Positions 6,671-14,323 of a DNA stretch of 17,883 bases are shown piece after piece. A program made the translations under genes and the position numbers. The notes below the pieces were generated by a model, which was not told where the DNA came from, did not search any database, and was given only the letters and a program-made list of their open reading frames with translations. This DNA is from SLAN01 sp964565375 (GTDB lineage: Bacteria > Spirochaetota > Spirochaetia > DSM-27196 > SKKC01). Every line of letters starts with the position of its first letter. Within the stretch, counting starts at the first letter, position 1. The stretch is taken from NCBI GenBank assembly GCA_964565375.1, contig CAZMEV010000066.1, positions 1 to 17,883 on the forward strand. Direction: 5' to 3'.

Positions 6671-7828
6671 CTAATGAAGCTGAACAACGCCACGCTTACC
6701 GTTTATGCGCCAGTCGGGATCTTCCGCGTCGAGTTGTTCGAGTGTTTCTTGATCGAGTCCGGCGATCGGGTCGCCTTTCATCGTTCGCACCAGTAGCGCA
6801 GGGGCGGGCAGGCGTGCTGCGACCTCGGAGAGGGGTGTTGTCGCGTGGGGAACGCTGTCGCCGAGCATTCTGCGATAGTTCATGTCTCCCTTGATTATTA
6901 CAAGACCGGCTGTCCCCAAGGTTTGCTCGAGCCGCTCGGGAAGGGCATCGAGAAAATCGGGGCCGTTCCAGTACTGGTCAGGTGCTACTCGAAGCTGTCG
7001 GGATTCGAGTCGCTGAGCAAGTCTGCCTCCAAGTGCGGCAATGCCGGGGTCATTCTGCTGCTGCATGGCATGTACGAGGGCGTGAACATCCGAAGGTACC
7101 GTATCGCTTACATAGGTAGGGTGCAGTTTCACGTGAAGTACCACGGACTCGGCCGGTCCGCTGAGCAGATAGTCAGCGATGGTAAGATCGGCGGCGAGTT
7201 CGGTTCCTGCGTTGTCACAGATGATGTGAATAGTTGAATGTTCGAAAAGCGCCCGTGCCCGTTCGAAATCATTTATGATTATACTCTCGGCGTCCGGCGT
7301 TCGGTCTGCCGCCGCCGTGGCAACTTCGCTGTAGCTCAGGTCGACTTGATTACCCCAGAGGCAGAACTGAATATGTGCCTTCAGTGGATCCCTGGTTGCA
7401 GTCCGCGCGTGCAGTACTTCGGATACTCGGTTCCAGATTGCGGGTGTTTCAAGTTCGTTCTGCTTCACACCGGCGAACGGGTCGGTTCCGGTGCTCCACC
7501 AGTCCACCGCCTCCATAATCAATCGGTACAGATAGTGCTCGAAGAAAAACCACTCGGCATTGTGGGCGCTCGGCGATCTTCCGGTCATCGCCCGGATCCG
7601 GGATGCGTGGGAAAAAAAGCGTTCGCGCCACCACTCGTAATCCGGCGCCGGAAGCTCGAACATGGAAAGCGGCCTGTCCTGCTGAATATCGCGGCGAAGC
7701 GCTTCCAGTCGCTCACCCACGGTGCCGCTTGCCGGGATATTGTCGAGCATGGCTGTGAGCCGTTTTGCAACTGTATAGTGGGCGAACGGATTGCTTCCGT
7801 CGGTGCGGATCGGGTCTGGTCGAGTCAT
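6671..7828 (-). CDS. DUF89/ARMT1-type metal-dependent phosphatase (damage-control family)
   Basis: Predicted metal-dependent phosphatase of the DUF89 fold. Seen: N-terminal helical part with WWRERFFSHASRIRAMTG and NAEWFFFEHYLYRLIMEAVDWW, then the catalytic region IICDNAGTELAADL (D205/N206, the metal-binding Asp-Asn), SVVLHVKLHPTYVSD, LVIIKGDMNYRRMLGD (the KGDxNYR motif) and LVRTMKGDPIAGL. Known: members hydrolyse sugar phosphates or damaged phospho-metabolites, and ARMT1 relatives prefer phosphates such as fructose 1-phosphate. The substrate here cannot be read from sequence. The length, 385 residues, fits the ARMT1-like subgroup. The ATG at 7828 overlaps the upstream gene's TGA as ATGA, strongly suggesting translational coupling; it has no ribosome binding site of its own. 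Confidence 0.87.
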   Translation of the reverse strand: MTRPDPIRTDGSNPFAHYTVAKRLTAMLDNIPASGTVGERLEALRRDIQQDRPLSMFELPAPDYEWWRERFFSHASRIRAMTGRSPSAHNAEWFFFEHYLYRLIMEAVDWWSTGTDPFAGVKQNELETPAIWNRVSEVLHARTATRDPLKAHIQFCLWGNQVDLSYSEVATAAADRTPDAESIIINDFERARALFEHSTIHIICDNAGTELAADLTIADYLLSGPAESVVLHVKLHPTYVSDTVPSDVHALVHAMQQQNDPGIAALGGRLAQRLESRQLRVAPDQYWNGPDFLDALPERLEQTLGTAGLVIIKGDMNYRRMLGDSVPHATTPLSEVAARLPAPALLVRTMKGDPIAGLDQETLEQLDAEDPDWRINGKRGVVQLH

Positions 7829-8529
7829 CGGTGTGGAGGAGTGATCGCGGAATTTGCTACCGAGCCACCGGGTCCTATGCGCCATCGAAGCTCAGCCCTC
7901 AATCCGTACATGAAGAACAGAAGTGCGAGCATCTGCACCAGATGGAACACTCCGTTGTGGTCGAACTCCCAGATTACCGTAAGCGTGACAGCTCCCGTGA
8001 CCTGGATGGCGGCAGCGGCGATGCTCGTGAGTACGCCGAGGAGCATTAGCGCGGAACCGCGAACTCCTCCCCGTATCGTCACTATCAGGTATCCGAAGAA
8101 CGCGATGACAAGTATGACACCCTCGAATGCGATGAATGCGACGAAAGGCGCCGGGCCGAAGAACGTTACCGCGTAAAACACCAGGGCCACAAGTATTGCC
8201 AATGGCGATAACCACGCGGGAATGGAGAAATTCCTCAAGTCGTATACTACTCCGACGAAAAACATCATTACGGTCAGCCCGAGCAGGAGGTAAATCGGCT
8301 GCCAGAGCCAGAATTCCGCGGTTTCGCCAAATTCGAACCCGTGAACTATAGCCCCGATGAATGAGGCGATAGCAAGACATGTGAAGGCAAATGACCAGAT
8401 CTTCGTTTTGCGTCTGTCGGAGGATGACCCGTGGCGTCGTAGATCACGGACGACGTAGAGCGCGAGAAGACCGAGCAGAATATCCGTAATCGCGGTAGTG
8501 AGCTCTGTCGCGCTTTCTGTCAACGGCAT
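7825..8529 (-). CDS. Seven-helix integral membrane protein of unknown function
   Basis: I do not recognise a named family with certainty. Seen: 234 residues with about seven hydrophobic helices (near 11-29, 45-64, 78-97, 106-124, 128-151, 158-178 and 181-209), short loops and a polar C-terminal tail. Conserved-looking polar residues sit at membrane ends: S56...H63 (IASFIGAIVHGFEF) and, in the last helix region, DHNGVFHLVQ (H191, H196). That H-x4-H with FH resembles the last-helix motif of the CREST superfamily (PAQR/hemolysin III, alkaline ceramidase), which is a metal-dependent lipid hydrolase fold; this is inference. The start at 8529 is supported by AAGGGGAA upstream. The stop overlaps the DUF89 start (ATGA), so the two products are made together. 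Confidence 0.75.
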   Translation of the reverse strand: MPLTESATELTTAITDILLGLLALYVVRDLRRHGSSSDRRKTKIWSFAFTCLAIASFIGAIVHGFEFGETAEFWLWQPIYLLLGLTVMMFFVGVVYDLRNFSIPAWLSPLAILVALVFYAVTFFGPAPFVAFIAFEGVILVIAFFGYLIVTIRGGVRGSALMLLGVLTSIAAAAIQVTGAVTLTVIWEFDHNGVFHLVQMLALLFFMYGLRAELRWRIGPGGSVANSAITPPHR

Positions 8530-8553
8530 TGGTTTCCCCTTGGTAACACCTAA

Positions 8554-8583
8554 GAATAACCCAAGCTGCAGTCTTCCGTCCAA
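8554..8583 (-). promoter_or_regulatory. Candidate promoter of the membrane protein-DUF89 operon
   Basis: On the minus strand: TTGGAC (complement of 8578-8583), an 18-bp spacer, and TTATTC (complement of 8554-8559), about 25 bp upstream of the start at 8529. The -10 box is weak; the layout matches the candidate at 5292-5321. Confidence 0.35.
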
Positions 8584-8596
8584 TTAGCGCCATGTG

Positions 8597-8625
8597 TTGG
8601 TTCGTGGACTAAGAATCACTATACT
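8597..8625 (+). promoter_or_regulatory. Promoter of the glycerophosphodiesterase gene
   Basis: TTGGTT (8597-8602), a 17-bp spacer and TATACT (8620-8625), a good sigma-70 type match. Transcription would start near 8632, only about 11 nt before the ATG at 8643, so the leader is very short, consistent with no visible ribosome binding site. Confidence 0.55.
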
Positions 8626-8642
8626 CCTTCGGCAACACGCTT

Positions 8643-10490
8643 ATGATGCGAGCAGCGCTTTTTTCGAGGATACGCCTGGCCGCAAAAGATGTCTTTTCTC
8701 TCCGGCTACCATTTTTTCTCTGGAATCTTCTTGTCTGGGTTCTGACCGCAGCCATATTCGCGCCGGTAACATCGGCGTTTCTCGGTCTCGGGGTGTTTCG
8801 TCGCGGAGAGATTGTCATTGGCAATGAGGATCTGCTCGGCTTCGCACTTTCTCCGTTCGGAGCGGCATATCTGGTTCTCGCCGCCGGCCTCTTTCTTGCA
8901 GCAGGTGTGGTGAGAATGGCCGGCCTTGTGCAGCTAATTTCAGATTACCGGGCAGGTCACCGGCCGACGCTCTACAGGACGCTCCGGACGCTCATTTCCC
9001 GGGGGCCGGCTTTGCTCAGGCTTTGTCTCGCCGCCGGCGCGGCGGGTATCATTGCGCTGATACCGCTTCTTGCCGGCGTGGCGGCGGTCCATGCTGTGTT
9101 TCTTGTCGAGTTCGACATTAACTATTATCTCTCCGTTCAGCCGGCTGAATGGTGGTATGCAGTGTCCGCCATCGTCGTCATAGCGATCGTGTGGTTAATT
9201 CCGGTGCTGGCAATGGTGGCGCGGCTCCTTCCGGCTGTGCCCGCTCTGATCGTCCATGGTGGCGGTGTCCGGCAGGCCGTATCACGAGCGTGGCAGCACT
9301 CCCACCATGCCGTGAAACGTCTCGTTCTTCCTGTTGCAGGATCGCTGCTTGCCTGGATCATTGTGCGTGTGCTCGCCGACACCCTTATCGTCTGGTCGAG
9401 TGCCCATGCACTTTCTGTCGTCGCTTCGATTTCCAGCAGTGTTCGTCTGCTCGCTGCCGTCGCAGGCCTGGCCGCAGGCGTGGCGCTGGTTGTTGATGTG
9501 CTCATATCGTTCGCCGGGTTTTCGTTTATCTGTGTGCTTGTAACCGATTTTCAATCACCGTCCGACCGTCTGCACCCGTCGGGTCACTCGTTTCGTCGCC
9601 GTCCGGCCGATCGGTTTATACGCCGATGGACGCGCCCCCGGCGGGCGGTACCCCTTGTCGCTGCCGTATTCGTAGTCGGGCTTTTCGCCGGGAACCTTGT
9701 GTTTCTCTCGCTCCCTGACCCGTCGGGTGTCGTCGTGTCAGCCCACAGGACCGGTCCCCCGCCGGCGCCGGAGAACACCCTCGCCGCGCTGGAGTCCGCC
9801 ATAGAGGCCGATGCGGACCTCACCGAGATCGATATACAGCTTACCGCCGACGGCGTACCCGTTAACGTTCACGATGTGGATCTCATGCGGGTGGCAGGTG
9901 ATCCGAGGCGGGTCGGCGGTACGCGGTTCGAGGAATTCTCGGATATTGTACAGATACCTGACGACGGATCGCCCGAGGAAGAGCGCCGGCTTGCAACGCT
10001 CGGAGATGTGTTCGAGCGGGGCAAGGGTCGAATCGGATTCATGGTGGAGCTCAAATACTACGGATTCGATCCGGCAGTTGCCGAAACAGTGGTAGAGGCG
10101 ATCTACGACCATGGCGTCGAAGATGATGTGCTTGTCATGAGCCTCAGCCTTCAGGCAATCCGGCAGATGAGCCGCATTGCCCCTGAGCTGCCGCTCGGCT
10201 ATGTATCCGCATTTGCCGTCGGGGATATCAGTCGCCTTCCGGTCGACTTTCTTGCTGTCAGCGGCCCGAGTATCAGCTCATCGCTTATGCGCCGGGCCGA
10301 TGAAGCCGGAATGGAGGTTCATGCGTGGACCATTAACGACCTCGGAACCATGGTCGACCTGATCGACCGCGGAATCGACGGGTTAATTACCGACGACCCC
10401 GCGCTCGCTGTCCGAGTGCGTGATGAGATGGCCGAACTCACTCCTGCTGAGCGGCTGCTTCTAAGATTCGGAACCGCGGCGATCGATTGA
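8643..10490 (+). CDS. Glycerophosphodiester phosphodiesterase with N-terminal membrane domain
   Basis: Hydrolyses glycerophosphodiesters to glycerol 3-phosphate and an alcohol, probably at the membrane. Seen: residues 1-310 hold several long hydrophobic helices (the membrane domain found in front of some GDPDs), then a basic loop (FRRRPADRFIRRWTRPRRA), one more helix (about 338-358) and a GDPD TIM barrel. Catalytic-site residues are readable: H368/R369 in SAHRTGPPPAPENT, E395 and D397 in TEIDIQLTADG, H410 in NVHD, E469 and K471 in MVELKYYG, and the barrel end AWTINDLGTMVDLIDRGIDG LITDDP. The usual HRG is HRT here, though the spacing to PENT is kept. Length is 615. The start could be ATG 8643 or 8646. 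Confidence 0.9.
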   Translation: MMRAALFSRIRLAAKDVFSLRLPFFLWNLLVWVLTAAIFAPVTSAFLGLGVFRRGEIVIGNEDLLGFALSPFGAAYLVLAAGLFLAAGVVRMAGLVQLISDYRAGHRPTLYRTLRTLISRGPALLRLCLAAGAAGIIALIPLLAGVAAVHAVFLVEFDINYYLSVQPAEWWYAVSAIVVIAIVWLIPVLAMVARLLPAVPALIVHGGGVRQAVSRAWQHSHHAVKRLVLPVAGSLLAWIIVRVLADTLIVWSSAHALSVVASISSSVRLLAAVAGLAAGVALVVDVLISFAGFSFICVLVTDFQSPSDRLHPSGHSFRRRPADRFIRRWTRPRRAVPLVAAVFVVGLFAGNLVFLSLPDPSGVVVSAHRTGPPPAPENTLAALESAIEADADLTEIDIQLTADGVPVNVHDVDLMRVAGDPRRVGGTRFEEFSDIVQIPDDGSPEEERRLATLGDVFERGKGRIGFMVELKYYGFDPAVAETVVEAIYDHGVEDDVLVMSLSLQAIRQMSRIAPELPLGYVSAFAVGDISRLPVDFLAVSGPSISSSLMRRADEAGMEVHAWTINDLGTMVDLIDRGIDGLITDDPALAVRVRDEMAELTPAERLLLRFGTAAID

Positions 10491-10577
10491 TAGCGGACGC
10501 AGACGTTTGCGCCCCCTCCGGGCAGGTCGCCACGCCGCCACCAGCCCGCGGTCCGCGCACTGCCCGCCACACCCCAC

Positions 10578-10591
10578 GCCCGCTTGCGGGC
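10578..10591. other. Small perfect hairpin in the gap before the peptidase gene
   Basis: GCCCGC TT GCGGGC forms a 6-bp stem with a 2-nt loop. It lies in the 144-bp gap between the GDPD stop (10490) and the peptidase start (10635). It has no following T-run and is too short to call a terminator. The rest of the gap is GC-rich without a clear promoter, so read-through from the GDPD gene is possible. Confidence 0.35.
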
Positions 10592-10634
10592 AACACGTAT
10601 TGACGCCGGGGCAACCTGCTACCACCATGCCCGC

Positions 10635-12692
10635 ATGAACGATACTCCCCTCTCCGGCCCATGGGATACGCCGTACGCGCTTCCGCCGTTTGATCGAATA
10701 GAGGCACGCCACTTTGCTCCGGCCTTCGAACAGGCTATGAGTGAGCACATGCAGGAAATCGAGGACATCGCCTCCAATCCACAAACGCCCAGCTTCGAGA
10801 ACACCGTTGCCGCCCTTGATCGGGCGGGCGAGGCCTTCAGCCGGGTTGCCGGAACCTTCTTTAACCTTACGGCAAGCGAAACCAGCGACGCGCTTCAGGC
10901 TGCCGAGCGGGAACTGGCGCCGAAGGTCGCCGCGCACGAAAACGCGGTGAATCTGCATGAAGGTCTGTTCGCCCGTGTCCGCACTGTCTACGAATCGCGC
11001 AGCAATGATTCCACGATCCGTTCATCTGAGGATAATCGACTCCTCGAGCGGGTGTATCGCCGTTTCGTACGAAACGGAGCGCTTCTCACAGGTGAGCCCC
11101 GGCGCCGCTACCGTGCTGTAACCGAGGAGCTCGCGGGATTGTACACAAGCTTTTCCCAGGCGGTGCTTGCCGATGAGGCCGCGTTTACCCTCGAGCTTAC
11201 CACGGAGGATGAACGTGCGGGACTTCCCGCGTTCGTGCTCGATGCCGCAGCCTCGGTTGCCCGGGACAAGGGAATCGATGGGTACGCCATCAACCTCTCT
11301 CCATCGCTTGTCGATCCTTTTCTCACCTATTCCACGCGACGCGACCTGCGTGAAAGGGTGTGGCGGGCGTACAAGGCCCGTGGAGAGACGGGAACCGAAC
11401 AGGATACCCGGCCGATTGCCTCTAGTATTGTTGCGCTTCGAAGTGAACTCGCAGGACTCCTCGGCTACGAAACCTTCGCCGATTATGCGCTTGCCGATCG
11501 TATGGCAGGAAGCACGGAGGCGGTGTCCGCACTGCTCGAGCAGGTATGGGAACCGGCCAGACGACGCGCGGCCGAAGAACAGCGTGAGCTTCAGGCTGCT
11601 GCCCACGAGGACGGGCTTGCCGATGAAATCTACGCCTGGGACTGGCACTTCTACGCCGAGAAGGTGCGCCGCCGGCGATACGATCTCGATGAGGCAGCGC
11701 TCAAATCGTATTTCGAACTCGACCGAATGATCGACGCCATGTTCGAATGCGCCGACAGACTCTATGGAATACGCTTTTTCAAGGTCGATGCTGTCCCCAT
11801 GTATCATCCGGATGCCCGCGCCTGGGAAGTGCGGCATGAAAAAGACGGCGATCCCCTCGGGGTGCTGATTATCGATCCGTTCGCCCGGTCGACGAAGCGG
11901 GGTGGCGCCTGGATGAGCATGTACCGAACCCAGTCGCGAAACCGCCGTGAGGATCCGCACTATCCGGTTGTGGTAATTAATACCAACTTTGCCAGGGCGC
12001 GTGAGGGCAGACCCACGCTGTTGAGTTACGACAACGTTCGCACGCTCTTCCATGAGTTCGGGCATGCGCTGCACGGGTTGCTGTCGGACGTTACCTATTC
12101 CGAGCTTTCGGGCACCAATGTCCGACGGGACTTCGTGGAGCTTCCTTCCCAGTTTCACGAGAATTGGGCGCTTGATCCATCGGTCCTTCAGAAGCATGCT
12201 CTGCACACGGAAACAGGCGAGCCCATAAGCGAGGAGATGGTGGAGAAGATCCGGGCGGCAGAGACGTTCAACCAGGGTTTTCGTACGGTCGAGTATACCG
12301 CCTGTGCACTCGTGGATATGGCGCTGCATTCACAGGTCAGGAGTGACCCCATCGACCTCGACAGGTTCGAACGAGAGGAGGTCTCGCGTCTCGGAGTTCC
12401 CGAGGCAATCGGACTGCGCCATCGGCTGCCGCACTTCCGGCACCTGTTCGCAGGCGACGGTTATGCAGCCGGCTATTACGTGTACATGTGGGCGGAGGTG
12501 CTCGAGGCGGACGCATTCGAAGCGTTCCGCGAGTCCGGGGATATTTTTGACGCTGAGCTTGCAGACCGCTTTCGCCGCTGCGTGCTCGCCGTCGGTGACA
12601 GTGTTGAGCCGGGCGAGGCATATCGCTGTTTTCGCCGCAGGGATGCGGAAGTGGAACCGATGCTGAAGAAACGGGGGCTTGTACCGGCATGA
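10635..12692 (+). CDS. dcp: M3-family peptidyl-dipeptidase (Dcp type)
   Basis: Zinc metallopeptidase that removes dipeptides from the C-terminus of short peptides (Dcp) or cleaves oligopeptides (the related oligopeptidase A). Seen: the N-terminal pattern PWDTPYALPPFDRIEARHF, typical of this group, a long helical body, the zinc site HEFGHALH (H473, E474, H477) and the third ligand E502 in RRDFVELPSQFHENW, about 25 residues on as in family M3. Further family segments are GTNVRRDF, FNQGFRTVEY, HRLPHFRHLFAGDGYAAGYY and YMWAEVLEADAF. The length of 685 matches Dcp (about 680). The ATG at 10635 is chosen because homology-like sequence starts there; no strong ribosome binding site is present. The stop overlaps the next start as ATGA. 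Confidence 0.93.
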   Translation: MNDTPLSGPWDTPYALPPFDRIEARHFAPAFEQAMSEHMQEIEDIASNPQTPSFENTVAALDRAGEAFSRVAGTFFNLTASETSDALQAAERELAPKVAAHENAVNLHEGLFARVRTVYESRSNDSTIRSSEDNRLLERVYRRFVRNGALLTGEPRRRYRAVTEELAGLYTSFSQAVLADEAAFTLELTTEDERAGLPAFVLDAAASVARDKGIDGYAINLSPSLVDPFLTYSTRRDLRERVWRAYKARGETGTEQDTRPIASSIVALRSELAGLLGYETFADYALADRMAGSTEAVSALLEQVWEPARRRAAEEQRELQAAAHEDGLADEIYAWDWHFYAEKVRRRRYDLDEAALKSYFELDRMIDAMFECADRLYGIRFFKVDAVPMYHPDARAWEVRHEKDGDPLGVLIIDPFARSTKRGGAWMSMYRTQSRNRREDPHYPVVVINTNFARAREGRPTLLSYDNVRTLFHEFGHALHGLLSDVTYSELSGTNVRRDFVELPSQFHENWALDPSVLQKHALHTETGEPISEEMVEKIRAAETFNQGFRTVEYTACALVDMALHSQVRSDPIDLDRFEREEVSRLGVPEAIGLRHRLPHFRHLFAGDGYAAGYYVYMWAEVLEADAFEAFRESGDIFDAELADRFRRCVLAVGDSVEPGEAYRCFRRRDAEVEPMLKKRGLVPA

Positions 12693-14302
12693 AATATCTC
12701 GTACGGGCGAAGTGGGTTGTTGCAGGCGGATCCGAGGTAATAACAGACGGGGCGGTGCTCGTCGACGGAGAGCGAATTGCAGAGACAGGCAGCTGGAGCG
12801 ATATGCGCGAGCGCTTCGGGGAACTGCCTGTCTATGGCGGTGAGCAGTTTGCGCTCCTGCCGGGCTTTGTAAACGCTCACCATCACAGCAACGGTGTTAC
12901 AAGCATTCAACAGGGTATTCGCGACCAGGCACTTGAGCCCTGGCTGCTTTCGCTTGCCACCGGCCGGCGGGCCGACCCGGCGGTGCAGACAAAGCTTGCC
13001 GCCGCCAGACAGCTTCGCTCAGGGATAACCAGTGTTGTCGACGTACACCAGGGTGCGCGTACCGCCGAAGTATTTCACCGGGGTGTGCAGGCCCGCCTTG
13101 CCGCCTACGAACAAACCGGCATGAGAGCGGCGCTTGCCGCGGGCGTTGCAGAGCGCAGTTTTCTTGTCGCGGGCGAGGACGAGAAGTTTCTCGCCTCCCT
13201 TCCGGCCTCACTCCGCGAGCTTGCCGAACGAAGGCTTCCGGGGACCGATGCGATTACGCGGGATGAGTATTTCGAGAGTATGCGTACGCTCTTTGAGACG
13301 TGGCGTGAGCATCCTCGGGTTTCATTGTGGTTCGGACCTCCGGGCCCGCAGTGGGTCCACGACGAAACGCTGACTCGTGTGGAAGCGGTTTCCCGGGAAA
13401 CCGGCATGAACATTCAGACGCATCTCGAAGAGTCGGTGTATGAAAAGCTCGCCGGACCGCGCATGACAGGCCGGAGCGTGGTCGAACACCTCGACGCGCT
13501 CGGTGTACTCAGCCCGCGCTTTTCGTGTGCGCACGGGGTCTGGCTTTCCGACGCTGAAGTGGAAATTCTGGCAGCGCGTGGTGCTGCGGTCAGTCACAAT
13601 CCGAGCTCGAACCTCAGGCTCAGATCGGGTATAGCGCCACTGAATGCGCTGCTTTCCGCCGGTGTGACGACGGGAATCGGGCTCGACGGGACCACGATAA
13701 ACGACAACGATGACATGTGGCAGGAAATGCGTCTGGCGCTGCGTCTGAACCGGACGCCGGGTCTCGACGGGCCGGCGCCCCGTGAAACGGATGTATTTGA
13801 CCTCGCGACAAGATTCGGCGCGGCGTTGTTTGCGCCGCCCGAGGATTTGCATGGCAGCGCGGGGCAACCGGCTGCAGGCGAGGGCGGACATGGTAGCGCT
13901 GGAACAACACCCGCAGCCGCGGGCGCACATGAAGGGGCGGCAGGCACCCTTGCCGCCGGCATGCCGGCCGACTTTGTGCTGCTGGATATCTCGCGCATTA
14001 CCCGCCCCTGGGTCGCGCCGGAAGCTGACCCTCTCGCGCTTCTCGTGTATCGGGCGTCGGCCGGCGACGTCGATTCGGTCTTTGTCGGCGGTCAACAGGT
14101 TGTCGAAAACGGGAAGGTGTTAACGGTCGATGAAGAGGCGCTCGAGGCTGAACTCGCGCATGAGCTTTCCTCTGAGCCGCCGCCGGAGGAGAACATCCGC
14201 ATGGTGCGGGAACTCTCTCCCTATCTCGAGGCGTGGTACCGGAAGTGGCGTCAGCCCGGATTCACGCCGCGCATTACGTATAATTCACGCGAAACGATGT
14301 GA
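12689..14302 (+). CDS. Amidohydrolase of the chlorohydrolase/deaminase (ATZ/TRZ-like) group
   Basis: Metal-dependent hydrolase, likely a deaminase on a purine, pterin or similar ring amine; the substrate is not readable. Seen: a beta-domain start, then LLPGFVNAHHHSNG with the metal-binding H64/H66, THLEES (H245 and E248), SCAHGVWLSDAE (H282) and GIGLDGTTINDNDDMWQEMR with D333. The ending GTLAAGMPADFVLLD is the usual return to the beta domain. A low-complexity block of about 30 residues (388-417, with two HGSAG units) is inserted just before GTLAAG. Its C-terminal tail after DSVFVGGQQVVENGKV extends about 65 residues beyond that motif. It overlaps the peptidase stop by 4 bp (ATGA), so the two are translationally coupled; the aldo/keto reductase follows 21 bp later. 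Confidence 0.85.
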   Translation: MKYLVRAKWVVAGGSEVITDGAVLVDGERIAETGSWSDMRERFGELPVYGGEQFALLPGFVNAHHHSNGVTSIQQGIRDQALEPWLLSLATGRRADPAVQTKLAAARQLRSGITSVVDVHQGARTAEVFHRGVQARLAAYEQTGMRAALAAGVAERSFLVAGEDEKFLASLPASLRELAERRLPGTDAITRDEYFESMRTLFETWREHPRVSLWFGPPGPQWVHDETLTRVEAVSRETGMNIQTHLEESVYEKLAGPRMTGRSVVEHLDALGVLSPRFSCAHGVWLSDAEVEILAARGAAVSHNPSSNLRLRSGIAPLNALLSAGVTTGIGLDGTTINDNDDMWQEMRLALRLNRTPGLDGPAPRETDVFDLATRFGAALFAPPEDLHGSAGQPAAGEGGHGSAGTTPAAAGAHEGAAGTLAAGMPADFVLLDISRITRPWVAPEADPLALLVYRASAGDVDSVFVGGQQVVENGKVLTVDEEALEAELAHELSSEPPPEENIRMVRELSPYLEAWYRKWRQPGFTPRITYNSRETM

Positions 14303-14308
14303 CTGACG

Positions 14309-14318
14309 TAAGGAGGTC
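14309..14318 (+). promoter_or_regulatory. Strong ribosome binding site of the aldo/keto reductase gene
   Basis: TAAGGAGGTC, a near-perfect anti-16S match, with GGAGG ending 7 nt before the ATG at 14324. It is the best plus-strand site in the window and fixes this start. Confidence 0.85.
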
Positions 14319-14323
14319 GACGG

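Noticed and set aside
7238..8176. A 312-codon plus-strand ORF
   Set aside because: It is antisense to both the DUF89 and seven-helix genes, crosses their boundary, and its translation has no coherent domain.
11022..12329. A 435-codon minus-strand ORF
   Set aside because: It lies wholly antisense to the M3 peptidase, whose motifs (HEFGH, downstream Glu) are unambiguous; the minus-strand translation shows no recognisable family and arises from codon bias in GC-rich DNA.
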